From positions 118,593-137,350 of the forward strand of contig HF972654.1 of NCBI GenBank assembly GCA_000432995.1: a stretch of DNA of 18,758 nucleotides. The letters are read 5' to 3'. The number at the start of each line of letters is the position of its first letter. Positions within the stretch are counted from its first letter, which is position 1. Positions 1 to 8,009 of this stretch are shown here, piece after piece. The position numbers and the translations under genes were made by a program. The DNA comes from Clostridium sp. CAG:1013 (lineage in GTDB: Bacteria > Bacillota > Clostridia > Oscillospirales > Acutalibacteraceae). The notes below the pieces were generated by a model, which was not told the DNA's origin, ran no database searches, and was given only the letters and a program-made list of their open reading frames with translations.

Positions 1-1177
1 AGACCTGAGCGTCTGCTGTGCCGCTGCGCCCCTCAAAGTTCCGGTTGAAGGTCCGCAGGGAAACGCCGCCGGAGTTGGGAGACTGGCCCATGCCGATGCA
101 GGGACCGCACACACATTCCAGGATCCGGGCGCCAGCGGCGATCATGTCCGCCAGAGCGCCGTTCAAGGCCAGCATATTGTACACCTGCTTGGAACCGCAG
201 CCGATGGTCAGGTTCACGTCGGGGTGGACCGTCTTCCCCTTAAGGATGGCAGCCACACGCATCATATCCAGATAGGAGGAGTTGGTGCAGGAGCCAATGC
301 AGCACTGGTCCACCTTGATGGGCCCGATCTCAGTGACAGACTTCACCGCGTCAGGGCTGTGGGGACAAGCGGCCAGAGGCTCCAGAGAGGACAGGTCCAA
401 ATCGATGATTTCGTCGTACTGAGCATCCTCATCGGACTTCAATTCTTTCCAGCAGTCGCCACGCCCCTGGGCTTCCAGGAACTGGCGGGTAATCTCGTCA
501 GAGGGGAAGATGGAAGTGGTGGCGCCCAACTCGGTTCCCATATTGGTGATAGTGGCGCGCTCGGGGACCGTGAGGGTCTTGACGCCTTCACCACCATACT
601 CGATGATCTTGCCCACACCGCCCTTGACGCTCATCTTTTGCAGTACTGCCAGGATCACGTCTTTAGCGGAGACCCAAGGAGACAATTTGCCGGTAAGATT
701 TATTTTCGTCATCTTGGGCATATTGATATGGTACTCGCCGCCGCCCATGGCCACAGCCACGTCCAAACCGCCGGCGCCGAAAGCCAGCATACCGATACCA
801 CCGCCGGTGGGGGTGTGGCTGTCAGAGCCAATCAAAGTCTTTCCGGGGATGCCGAAACGCTCCAGATGTACCTGGTGGCAGATGCCGTTGCCAGGACGGG
901 AAAAGTAGATACCATGCTTTTTGGCAACAGACTGGATAAACCGGTGGTCGTCCGCATTCTCAAAGCCGCTTTGCAGGGTGTTATGATCGATATAAGCTAC
1001 GCTGCGTTCCGTTTTTACACGGGGTACGCCCATTGCCTCAAATTCCAAATACGCCATTGTACCGGTGGCGTCCTGGGTCAAGGTCTGGTCGATGCGCAGG
1101 CCGATGTCCTCGCCCACGTTCATTTGGCCACTGACCAAATGCTCTGCGATGATCTTCTGTGCAAGAGTTCTGCCCAT
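1..1177 (-). CDS. acn: Aconitate hydratase (aconitase), N-terminal 392 residues; gene runs off the left edge
   Basis: Aconitase isomerises citrate to isocitrate through cis-aconitate in the cytoplasm, using a [4Fe-4S] cluster. The reading frame is open from an ATG at 1177 to the window edge. The three cluster cysteines are visible: Cys297 in GSCTNS, and Cys357 and Cys360 in CVCGPC. The family signature SDSHTPTGGGIGM lies at about residues 118-130. The start is set by AGGGAGGA a few bases upstream. The order and spacing of motifs fit the roughly 640-residue aconitase common in Clostridia, so about 250 residues, including the C-terminal swivel domain, should lie outside the window. The shorter LeuC-type isopropylmalate isomerase is less likely because the N-terminal region (DHNTLQSGFENADDH) resembles aconitases of this class. 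The gene has its own promoter and lies downstream of an AEC permease on the same strand. Confidence 0.93.
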   Translation of the reverse strand, partial: MGRTLAQKIIAEHLVSGQMNVGEDIGLRIDQTLTQDATGTMAYLEFEAMGVPRVKTERSVAYIDHNTLQSGFENADDHRFIQSVAKKHGIYFSRPGNGICHQVHLERFGIPGKTLIGSDSHTPTGGGIGMLAFGAGGLDVAVAMGGGEYHINMPKMTKINLTGKLSPWVSAKDVILAVLQKMSVKGGVGKIIEYGGEGVKTLTVPERATITNMGTELGATTSIFPSDEITRQFLEAQGRGDCWKELKSDEDAQYDEIIDLDLSSLEPLAACPHSPDAVKSVTEIGPIKVDQCCIGSCTNSSYLDMMRVAAILKGKTVHPDVNLTIGCGSKQVYNMLALNGALADMIAAGARILECVCGPCIGMGQSPNSGGVSLRTFNRNFEGRSGTADAQV

Positions 1178-1236
1178 GGAAATCCTCCCTTTTTATGTAT
1201 GAATTGTACTGCTTTTCTACACTAAAGAATAAAACT

Positions 1237-1251
1237 ATAATAAGATATTAT
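1237..1251. promoter_or_regulatory. Palindrome over the aconitase -10 box, possible operator
   Basis: The sequence ATAATA-AGA-TATTAT is a perfect 6-3-6 inverted repeat. It covers five of the six bases of the -10 box and extends to the predicted transcription start, where a bound repressor would block initiation. Citrate-responsive repression of aconitase is known in Bacillus (CcpC), but the CcpC motif has a different spacing, so no regulator can be named. AT-rich palindromes also arise by chance. Confidence 0.3.
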
Positions 1252-1275
1252 CGCCGAAAAACCACTGTATGTCAA
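1247..1275 (-). promoter_or_regulatory. Sigma-A type promoter for aconitase
   Basis: On the minus strand a perfect -35 box TTGACA (1275-1270) is followed by a 17-bp spacer and GATAAT (1252-1247). Transcription should start near 1240, giving a leader of about 60 nt that ends in the AGGGAGGA ribosome site. This near-consensus promoter suggests aconitase is transcribed independently of the permease gene upstream. Confidence 0.75.
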
Positions 1276-1319
1276 TGATTTATCCTGTATTTTTTGAATA
1301 AGAAAAACCCTTGACGCAC

Positions 1320-2258
1320 TTATAGGAAAGCCATTTCCTTCAGGAAGAAGATGAGCAGGAACATGGTGCCGATAGACAAGATAGAACTGAACACCACCAA
1401 CTGACCCGCCAATTTGTCGTCACCGCCCATCTGCTGAGCCATGGTAAAGGACGACACCGCGATAGGCGCGCCGAACACGGTGAGCAGTACAGCCAAAGGA
1501 GCGCCCCGGAATCCCAGCAGCAGAGCAATCCCCAGAAACAGCGCAGGGAATACCAGCAGTTTCGCACCCAAAACGATAAACAATTCCTTGATATAGCGTC
1601 CCACATCCCCAAAACTGAAAGACGCGCCCAAAATAACAAAAGCCAAAGGCGTGGCAATGGTGGAAAGGTCGCTGATGGTATCGTAAACGGGAGTGGGCAG
1701 GGGAATATGGAACACCACAAAAAGAATACCCAACACAGAGCCGATGATCAGCGGGTTGGTGATGATGCCTACCAGGATCTTTCCCACGTTGGGACGCTTA
1801 CCATTAAAAAGCTCAAGAGAAACTACCGCCAGGACATTGTACATGGGAATGATCACAGCGATGAGAATGGATGCCAGTCCGGCGGCCGTGTCTCCGAAAA
1901 GAGCAGTGCTGATAGGAATACCAAACAACACAAAATTGCTTCGGAACATACCCTGGAGCATCACGCCCCGCCGGGAGTTGTCCTTTTCCAGCAACACTGC
2001 CAGGCACAGAGACAGCACGAATTGGATCGCCACACCCGTTACGGCGTAAAGCAGAAGCTGGGAATTAAAGCTCTCCGCAAGCTCGGTGTTATAGATATTG
2101 CAAAACACCAGTAAGGGGAGAAAGATCTTGAAGATTACTTTGTTCGTCTGCTTGACGGATGTCTCGTTCATCATGCCGGTCAATTTGATGACATAACCTA
2201 CCGCCATCAAAAGGAATAGGGGCAGAACGATCTCCAAAGATATGATCAAACTGTCCAT
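1320..2258 (-). CDS. AEC-family (auxin efflux carrier-type) permease
   Basis: This is an integral membrane protein of 312 residues with about ten hydrophobic segments, the length and layout of the AEC transporter family. The family includes plant PIN-like carriers and bacterial malate or other carboxylate permeases; the substrate here cannot be read from sequence. Family features include the N-terminal segment LPLFLLMAVGYVIK, the polar NKVIFKIFLPLLVF stretch, and NPLIIGSVLGI in the middle helix region. I chose the ATG at 2258, which follows GGAGGAG at a slightly long 12-base spacing; an in-frame TTG at 2279 would add seven residues but overlaps that ribosome site. A promoter lies just upstream. 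The gene precedes aconitase on the same strand. A citrate-cycle acid as substrate would suit that neighbour, but this is only inference. Confidence 0.85.
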   Translation of the reverse strand: MDSLIISLEIVLPLFLLMAVGYVIKLTGMMNETSVKQTNKVIFKIFLPLLVFCNIYNTELAESFNSQLLLYAVTGVAIQFVLSLCLAVLLEKDNSRRGVMLQGMFRSNFVLFGIPISTALFGDTAAGLASILIAVIIPMYNVLAVVSLELFNGKRPNVGKILVGIITNPLIIGSVLGILFVVFHIPLPTPVYDTISDLSTIATPLAFVILGASFSFGDVGRYIKELFIVLGAKLLVFPALFLGIALLLGFRGAPLAVLLTVFGAPIAVSSFTMAQQMGGDDKLAGQLVVFSSILSIGTMFLLIFFLKEMAFL

Positions 2259-2297
2259 AAAATACCCACTCTCCTCCAACCAAAAGTTTCTGACAAA

Positions 2298-2326
2298 ATT
2301 ATATCACCATTGTATGGGATAGGCAA
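2298..2326 (-). promoter_or_regulatory. Promoter for the AEC permease
   Basis: On the minus strand TTGCCT (2326-2321), a 17-bp spacer and a consensus TATAAT (2303-2298) form a sigma-A type promoter. The start of transcription should fall near 2291, about 33 bases ahead of the ATG at 2258. Confidence 0.65.
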
Positions 2327-2329
2327 ATG

Positions 2330-2358
2330 AAACTTCCCTTGAAAGAAAAGGGGAGCTT
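2330..2358. promoter_or_regulatory. Imperfect dyad centred between the two divergent promoters, possible operator
   Basis: Arms CTTCCCTT (2333-2340) and AAGGGGAG (2348-2355) are complementary apart from one G-T pair, with a 7-base centre. Complementarity resumes at 2330-2331 and 2357-2358 after one mismatch. The dyad lies between the -35 boxes of the permease and tepA promoters, with its centre near the midpoint of both. A shared regulator site is possible; no known consensus was recognised. Confidence 0.3.
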
Positions 2359-2363
2359 TTCAC

Positions 2364-2392
2364 TTGCCCTGGGGGGAAAGGGATGATATAAT
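2364..2392 (+). promoter_or_regulatory. Promoter for the tepA-uppP-ftsK block
   Basis: TTGCCC (2364-2369), a 17-bp spacer and a consensus TATAAT (2387-2392) form a sigma-A type promoter. The predicted start near 2399 leaves a leader of about 90 nt before tepA. The leader contains a run of seven T at about 2419-2425, but no stem of convincing length precedes it. Confidence 0.65.
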
Positions 2393-2487
2393 AAAATAGT
2401 TATTGTCCGCCTCCAGGCTTTTTTTCGTCCTTGGTATGATTGGACGGGTTTTCTGGCAGACTATCCTTTGTAAAGGAGGATGCTGCC

Positions 2488-3276
2488 ATGAAAAAAGCCG
2501 AAGAAAAGAAACTGCGCCGCTTGGCGCTTGAGGCAGGGGAAGAGCCTGAGACAGGGGAGACGGATATCGCCTCTCAAACGTCTGAGCGTCCCCTGGTACA
2601 GGACGGCTCCGTCACCACACGGTGCAACGGAAGAACCATTCACTGCCTGACCATCATCGGGCAGATCGAGGGCCACTACATTCTGCCCTCGCAAAACAAA
2701 ACCACCAAATACGAACACGTGATCCCCCAGATCGTGGCGGTGGAAGAAGATCCCCAGATAGATGGTCTGCTCATGCTCCTCAACACCGTGGGAGGAGACG
2801 TAGAGGCAGGCCTTGCGTTGGCGGAACTGGTTGCCGGCATGAAAAAGCCAACGGTTTCCTTGGTGTTGGGCGGCGGTCATTCCATCGGTGTGCCTCTGGC
2901 TGTGGCCGCAAAGCGTTCCTTCATCGCGGAATCTGCCTCCATGACTATCCATCCCGTTCGGATGAACGGCCTGGTGCTGGGAATTCCCCAAACGCTGGAA
3001 TATTTCCGCCGGATGCAGGATCGTATCACCAATTTCGTCACCCAGAACTCCAACATCACCAAGGAGCGCTTCGTGGATCTTTCCATGAACACCCAGGAGC
3101 TGGTGATGGATGTGGGCACAGTGCTGGACGGTCCGGACGCTGTGGAAGAGGGCTTGATCGACTCTTTGGGTTCTCTCTCAGATGCTATGGACTGTTTGGG
3201 AAAGATGATCGACCAAAACAAAAAACGCCGGACATCCGCCCAGAAGACAACAACGAGAAAAAAGAAAACACAGTGA
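2488..3276 (+). CDS. tepA: ClpP-like serine protease, TepA family
   Basis: This 262-residue protein belongs to the ClpP/crotonase fold and resembles B. subtilis TepA (YmfB), a ClpP-like protein implicated in protein translocation. The catalytic triad can be placed by alignment of motifs: Ser132 in GGGHSIGVPLA, His155 in TIHPVR and probably Asp214 in GTVLDG, followed by EEGLID as in ClpP. The first 35 or so residues are charged with no signal peptide or membrane segment, so it is probably cytoplasmic. The last 18 residues are very rich in Lys, Arg and Thr. The ATG at 2488 is chosen because AAAGGAGG lies 8 bases upstream; the upstream in-frame TTG at 2440 has no such site. Location ahead of ftsK/spoIIIE matches the B. 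subtilis order, which supports the family call. Whether it pairs with an ATPase is unknown. Confidence 0.85.
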   Translation: MKKAEEKKLRRLALEAGEEPETGETDIASQTSERPLVQDGSVTTRCNGRTIHCLTIIGQIEGHYILPSQNKTTKYEHVIPQIVAVEEDPQIDGLLMLLNTVGGDVEAGLALAELVAGMKKPTVSLVLGGGHSIGVPLAVAAKRSFIAESASMTIHPVRMNGLVLGIPQTLEYFRRMQDRITNFVTQNSNITKERFVDLSMNTQELVMDVGTVLDGPDAVEEGLIDSLGSLSDAMDCLGKMIDQNKKRRTSAQKTTTRKKKTQ

Positions 3277-3281
3277 CAAAT

Positions 3282-3299
3282 CGGCGGAACTTTCCGCCG
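3282..3299 (+). other. Hairpin between tepA and uppP
   Basis: A perfect 8-base inverted repeat, CGGCGGAA and TTCCGCCG with two central bases, starts 5 bases after the tepA stop. No run of T follows, so it is unlikely to terminate. It ends 8 bases before the uppP ribosome site GAAGGAGGAG and may act on RNA stability or on uppP translation. Confidence 0.45.
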
Positions 3300-3319
3300 T
3301 TACATAGAAGGAGGAGTTT

Positions 3320-4264
3320 ATGACCATCTTTGAAGCAATTATCCAAGGAATCATCCAGGGCGCGACAGAATTTCTGCCTGTGTCCAGCAGCGGCCACTTG
3401 TCCATTTCAAAGCATTTGTTCGGCATAGAGCTGCCGGGCATCCTGTTTGACGTTATGCTCCACTTGGGTACCCTGATCGCTGTGGTGTTCGTTTACAGGG
3501 AGCTGATCTGGCGGCTGATTAAAGAGTTTTGTTCTCTGTGTGTGGATGTAGTCCACGGACGCTTCAAATGGAGCGAGATGAACCATGACCGGCGGCTGAT
3601 CTTTATGCTGATCTTTGGTTTGCTGCCGTTGTTCCTGTTGTTCCTGCCCATCCCTGGGACCGGTCTGGATATTAAAGGACTGTCCGAGATGCTGGGTTCC
3701 GATTCTGACATCGTTGTGGAAGGCTTGGCTCTTCTGGCCACCAGTGCTCTGCTGTTTTCCGGGATCCATGCCAATAAGCGGATCAAGGAGACAAGGACAC
3801 GCACCGACGCTTCCGGCCGCCGTGTCAAAAGCAATGGACGGAAAAAGATCCACACCGTGGACGCTATCCTCATTGGCTTGACACAGTGCTTGGCAGCCGT
3901 GTTCCCCGGCCTGTCTCGTTCCGGTTCCACGTTGTCTGTGGGCCTTCTGCGGGGGATCAACCAGCAGACCGCTCTGGATTATTCCTTCGTGCTGGGCATT
4001 CCCTCTATTGCGGCAGCTGCTCTTGTTTCCCTGCTGGATATGGGAGACCAGGCAAACGCTGTGGGCGCAGGTCCCCTGATCGCAGGAGTGCTCACTGCGG
4101 CTATCGTGGGCTTTTTGGCCATCAAGTTGCTCAAGTGGATCGTCACCACCAATAAGCTGCACATTTTCGCTTTTTACACCTTGATCGTGGGCGCAGCAGT
4201 GACCATTATCGGCATCATCGAACATATTACCGGAAACAACCTGTTTACCGGTCTGCCCTTATAA
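3320..4264 (+). CDS. uppP: Undecaprenyl-diphosphate phosphatase (BacA/UppP type)
   Basis: UppP removes a phosphate from undecaprenyl diphosphate at the membrane, regenerating the lipid carrier used for peptidoglycan and wall polymers; extra copies give bacitracin resistance. Both family motifs are present: Glu17 in GATEFLPVSSSGH (residues 14-26) and FPGLSRSGST at 195-204, with Arg200 matching the essential Arg of the family. Several membrane helices are evident. At 314 residues it is longer than the usual 260-280. The extra length includes a very basic loop at about residues 150-177 (KRIKETRTRT, RRVKSNGRKK) just before the second motif, plus a longer segment near residue 120. The ATG at 3320 has a strong GAAGGAGGAG site. 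It lies 43 bases after tepA and is probably co-transcribed with tepA and ftsK. Confidence 0.95.
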   Translation: MTIFEAIIQGIIQGATEFLPVSSSGHLSISKHLFGIELPGILFDVMLHLGTLIAVVFVYRELIWRLIKEFCSLCVDVVHGRFKWSEMNHDRRLIFMLIFGLLPLFLLFLPIPGTGLDIKGLSEMLGSDSDIVVEGLALLATSALLFSGIHANKRIKETRTRTDASGRRVKSNGRKKIHTVDAILIGLTQCLAAVFPGLSRSGSTLSVGLLRGINQQTALDYSFVLGIPSIAAAALVSLLDMGDQANAVGAGPLIAGVLTAAIVGFLAIKLLKWIVTTNKLHIFAFYTLIVGAAVTIIGIIEHITGNNLFTGLPL

Positions 4265-4317
4265 ACTGTGAAACTGGGCTCTTGAGAACTAGAGGTATGA
4301 GATCGGAGGGAGAACGT

Positions 4318-7062
4318 TTGCCAGCAAAAAAAACATCTACTCCCCGGAAAAAGCCGGCGGCCAAAAGGTCCTCGCCGTCTTCGTCCGGGAAAAAGAATAC
4401 CGGTTCTCGCAGTACCAGAGGGAATAAGAGCCCTCAAGTCACCGCTGAAGCCATCCGGCAGAAAAATCAGATCCGAGCGGTCCTGCTTTTCGCCAGTGCT
4501 ATTCTCCTTGGATGTTTAGTGATTATCCCGGGCGATAACCTTTGGCGCTGGGCTCACGACGCCATTCTGGGTCTGTTCGGCAGCTGGGCACTGTTGTGGC
4601 CGGTATTGGTGATCTATGTGGCAGTGATCATTGCCATGGAAAAGCCCCGGGGTTCTATCAGCGGAAAGATCTGGATGACTGTGGCGGTAATCGTATTGTT
4701 CTGCGCCACCGGATTCATCTTCGGGAAACGTGCCATCCCTGATGGACTGAATTTCTTTGAATACATAGGATATCTTTACACCTCCAACGCGGGAACTGGC
4801 GGCGGAGTGGTGGGCGGCATCTTGGGCATGCCCCTGCTGCGTGCCACTGGAGAAGTGGGGGCCAGGATTATTGTTGTCCTGCTGCTGTTTGTAGCAGTGA
4901 TGATCCTCACTGGCACCACGTTGATTGGTCTGTTCCGCACCATCAAAAAACCGGTGGACGTGATGTCTGAGGGTATCCAAAACGCCCGCCTGCGCCGAGA
5001 AGAAGAGCGGCAGATTTTGGAGATGGAGCGGGAGTCGGAGATCGACGTTTCCCTGGAAGCCCAACTGCCTGCGCATCCTGTGCGCGCTGATACACCAGCA
5101 GCTTTGTTCCCGCCACCTCCTGAGAAGAAAAAGGCGGAAAAGAAGAACGACAAGCTGGACCGTTTGAAAGCCGTGTTCGGAGTTGACGAACCCAAAGAGG
5201 AAAACCGCACTACTCCGGCGACAAGCATCCCCGCTCCTCAGGAGCCGTCCCCCGCAATGAAGGAAATGGAAGAGGGGACACAAGCGCTGGAACGGGCGCT
5301 GGAGGAGATCGAAGACATCCATATTCCAGTGCCTCCGGTGGAGACGGTTCATTCTTCCATGCCCGCTGAAAAGCCTGCAATGGAGGAACCGGCTGTCGCG
5401 GCTGAACAACAGCCCTCTGTTTCGGAGGTCTCGGAAAAGCCTCCCGTCCCTGAGGAAGTTAAAGAGCTGACGGAAAAATTTATGGAGCAAAAGGAGAGAA
5501 ACGACCGAAAGGAAGCCACGCCTCTCCAGCAAGCACTGTATACAGGTGCGGAACCCTCCAAGACCGCTTACTGTTATCCGCCTGTAACTATGCTGGCGGT
5601 AAGTCCCCAGGGCAATCCGGCCTTGGAAACAGAAGAATTGCAGACCAACGGCAGAATCCTGGTGGACACCTTGAAAAGCTTTGGCGTCCAGACCAAGATT
5701 CTGGATATCTGCCGTGGCCCGGCTGTCACCCGCTATGAGATCCAGCCCGCCGCTGGCGTCAAGATCAGCAAGATCACAAACCTTTCCGATGACCTGGCTT
5801 TGAACCTAGCGGCGACGGGTGTGCGTATTGAAGCGCCCATTCCTGGAAAGGCAGCCGTAGGCATCGAAGTACCAAACAAGAGCCGCAGTACAGTGCGTAT
5901 GCGGGAACTGGTGGAATCCAATTCTTTCCAGTCCTCCAAGAGCAAACTTTCCGTAGCTTTGGGCCGAGATATCGCGGGCCAACCTGTGATCGCCGATCTG
6001 GCAAAAATGCCCCACCTGCTCATTGCCGGTACTACTGGTTCCGGTAAATCCGTGTGTATCAACTCGCTGATCATCAGCATGTTGTATAAAGCCAGCCCTG
6101 ACGAGGTTCGGTTCCTGATGATCGACCCCAAAGCTGTGGAACTCACCGAGTACAACGGCATGCCCCACATGTTGGTACCCGTGGTCACCGATCCCAGAAA
6201 GGCCTCTGGCGCTCTGGGATGGGCTGTGTCGGAAATGATGAAAAGGTATAAGATCTTTTCCGAATTCAATGTGCGTAACCTGAAAGGGTATAATAGTTTA
6301 GCGGCCTCTCAAAATTATCAGGATGAGAACGGTCAACCCATGCCCGCCATGCCCCAGATCGTCATTATCATCGACGAGCTGGCAGACTTGATGATGGCCG
6401 CCCCCAAAGAGGTGGAGGATTCCATCTGCCGGCTGGCTCAGCTGGCTCGTGCCGCCGGAATGCACTTGGTAGTGGCTACACAGCGTCCCTCCGTGGACGT
6501 TGTGACCGGTTTGATCAAAGCCAACATTCCCAGCCGTATTGCCTTGACCGTGTCCAACGCGGTGGACTCCCGTACCATCCTGGACTCTGGCGGCGCCGAA
6601 AAACTGCTGGGTAACGGCGATATGCTGTTCGCTCCCGTGGGCTCCAACAAGCCCTTGCGAGTCCAGGGCTGCTATGTCACCGACGAGGAAATCTCCTCTG
6701 TGGTGGAATTTGTGAAAAAGACAAAAACCATTGAATATGATGAGAAAGTCATTGAGGAGATCGAGCGCAACGCTGCCAGCGAATCCAAGAGCGACGACAG
6801 CGGCGACAATGAGACCGGGGGAGACCCCATGATCGACGAAGCCATCAAGTGCGTGGTGGAGGCCGGACAGGCTTCCACATCCCTGCTTCAACGGCGTCTG
6901 CGTCTGGGTTACGCCCGGGCTGGACGGCTGATCGACGAGATGGAGCAACTGGGCGTGGTTGGTCCCCACGAGGGTTCCAAGCCCCGTCAGGTCCTAATGA
7001 CGTACGCTCAGTGGCTGGAGCGGAACATGCAGCAGGGCGGACCCTCTGAAGGGAACGAGTGA
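4318..7062 (+). CDS. ftsK: FtsK/SpoIIIE-family DNA translocase
   Basis: FtsK/SpoIIIE proteins are septum-anchored hexameric ATPases that pump double-stranded DNA during chromosome segregation or sporulation. From the TTG at 4318 the protein has 914 residues: a basic N-terminus (1-50), about four membrane helices (roughly 53-71, 84-107, 118-135, 182-206), and a Pro/Glu/Ala-rich linker (about 210-420). The motor follows, with Walker A GTTGSGKS at 571-578 (Lys577) and Walker B IVIIIDELADL (Asp686, Glu687). The C-terminal gamma winged-helix domain (about 838-914) contains LLQRRLRLGYARAGRLIDEME, which normally reads oriented DNA motifs. The TTG is preferred because GGAGGG lies 6 bases upstream; an ATG at 4297 would add seven residues but has only a poor AGAGG abutting it. 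FtsK and SpoIIIE cannot be separated from sequence alone. The stop overlaps the next gene's GTG. Confidence 0.96.
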   Translation: MPAKKTSTPRKKPAAKRSSPSSSGKKNTGSRSTRGNKSPQVTAEAIRQKNQIRAVLLFASAILLGCLVIIPGDNLWRWAHDAILGLFGSWALLWPVLVIYVAVIIAMEKPRGSISGKIWMTVAVIVLFCATGFIFGKRAIPDGLNFFEYIGYLYTSNAGTGGGVVGGILGMPLLRATGEVGARIIVVLLLFVAVMILTGTTLIGLFRTIKKPVDVMSEGIQNARLRREEERQILEMERESEIDVSLEAQLPAHPVRADTPAALFPPPPEKKKAEKKNDKLDRLKAVFGVDEPKEENRTTPATSIPAPQEPSPAMKEMEEGTQALERALEEIEDIHIPVPPVETVHSSMPAEKPAMEEPAVAAEQQPSVSEVSEKPPVPEEVKELTEKFMEQKERNDRKEATPLQQALYTGAEPSKTAYCYPPVTMLAVSPQGNPALETEELQTNGRILVDTLKSFGVQTKILDICRGPAVTRYEIQPAAGVKISKITNLSDDLALNLAATGVRIEAPIPGKAAVGIEVPNKSRSTVRMRELVESNSFQSSKSKLSVALGRDIAGQPVIADLAKMPHLLIAGTTGSGKSVCINSLIISMLYKASPDEVRFLMIDPKAVELTEYNGMPHMLVPVVTDPRKASGALGWAVSEMMKRYKIFSEFNVRNLKGYNSLAASQNYQDENGQPMPAMPQIVIIIDELADLMMAAPKEVEDSICRLAQLARAAGMHLVVATQRPSVDVVTGLIKANIPSRIALTVSNAVDSRTILDSGGAEKLLGNGDMLFAPVGSNKPLRVQGCYVTDEEISSVVEFVKKTKTIEYDEKVIEEIERNAASESKSDDSGDNETGGDPMIDEAIKCVVEAGQASTSLLQRRLRLGYARAGRLIDEMEQLGVVGPHEGSKPRQVLMTYAQWLERNMQQGGPSEGNE

Positions 7063-8009
7063 CCGTGAAACCGGAGACTAGGAAACGCCGCATGTGGCTC
7101 AGACGGGCGGGAACTGTCTTGTTAGCAGTACTGCTAATCTTCTCTATCACCCCGCCGGGAAAAGCGTTTTGGTGGGAACTATCCGCTCTCTCCGGATTTC
7201 GGGGCACAGCAGAACCCGCGCCGCTGGAACTTCATGTCATCGACGTGGGCAAGGCGGATGCTCTACTTTTACGGTGCGAAGGGGAAACGGCGCTTCTTGA
7301 CGCTGGGACATCAGCTTCTGGGGACAGAGTGGTAGATTACCTGTACAGGATGGGCGTGGACCAGCTGGATTACGTGATTGCATCTCATCCGGACAGCGAC
7401 CACATCGGAGGCATGGCCCAGGTGTTAGAAGAACTTCCCGTTGGTCAGCTGATCGTCTATCCCTGGCCGGAGGAAATGTGTCAAACTCTGGAATTCACCG
7501 CCTTAAAGGAAACTAGCGGCACAAGGGAGCTCCCCATGCAAGAAGTGGAAGTAGGGGACACCCTTTCTCTTGGAGGTGCTACCCTGGAAGTGCTTGGACC
7601 TTTGAAAGAGTATGAGGAGTCCAACAACTGCTCTCTAGTGCTGCGCTTGGAGTACCAAGATTTCTCTGCTTTGTTCTGCGGCGACATGGAGTCACAGGCA
7701 GAATTGGATTTAGTGAAATCCGGGCTTGACCTGGATGTGGATCTGCTAAAAGTGGCCCACCACGGCAGCGCTGGATCCTCCTCCCAGAGGTTTCTGGAGG
7801 CGGTTTCACCAGAATACGCGGTGATTTCGGTAGGACCGGATAACAGCAACCTACCTAGGGAGGAAACTCTGCGGAGACTGGAAAGCGTGGGCGCTTCCAT
7901 CTATCGAACGGATACCGACGGGGATCTGGTGTTTTCCTGGGATGGGGAACAGCTCTCCCTGAGAAGTGAATATCACAATATACTGGAAAGGACAGAAGGG
8001 AATCCATGA
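7059..8009 (+). CDS. Secreted or anchored ComEC-type metallo-beta-lactamase-fold hydrolase
   Basis: A 316-residue protein with a basic start and one hydrophobic segment (about residues 13-31, LRRAGTVLLAVLLIFSI), so a signal peptide or anchor is likely and the enzyme should act outside the membrane. The rest matches the metallo-beta-lactamase-fold domain found at the C-terminus of the competence protein ComEC: IDVGKADALL (61-70), LLDAG, the metal motif HPDSDH (110-115), CGDM (Asp209) and VAHHGS (His234/His235). All expected metal ligands seem intact. The ComEC channel helices are absent, so this is the free-standing type. In ComEC the domain is thought to degrade the non-imported DNA strand; the substrate here is unknown. 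The GTG at 7059 overlaps the ftsK stop (GTGA) with a modest AGGG upstream. An ATG at 7092 is an alternative that keeps the hydrophobic segment. Confidence 0.85.
   Translation: MTVKPETRKRRMWLRRAGTVLLAVLLIFSITPPGKAFWWELSALSGFRGTAEPAPLELHVIDVGKADALLLRCEGETALLDAGTSASGDRVVDYLYRMGVDQLDYVIASHPDSDHIGGMAQVLEELPVGQLIVYPWPEEMCQTLEFTALKETSGTRELPMQEVEVGDTLSLGGATLEVLGPLKEYEESNNCSLVLRLEYQDFSALFCGDMESQAELDLVKSGLDLDVDLLKVAHHGSAGSSSQRFLEAVSPEYAVISVGPDNSNLPREETLRRLESVGASIYRTDTDGDLVFSWDGEQLSLRSEYHNILERTEGNP

Noticed and set aside
224..1225. Plus-strand open frame of 333 codons
   Set aside because: It lies antisense to the aconitase gene, whose motifs and ribosome site are clear; the translation shows no family features.
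1178..1319. Terminator between the AEC permease and aconitase
   Set aside because: The T-rich stretch after the permease stop has no stem before it, so read-through into aconitase remains possible.
2399..2446. Possible leader hairpin or riboswitch before tepA (GTCC/GGAC repeats and seven T)
   Set aside because: The best stems are 4-5 bp and compete with each other; the T run follows only a 3-bp stem. No known riboswitch class was recognised.
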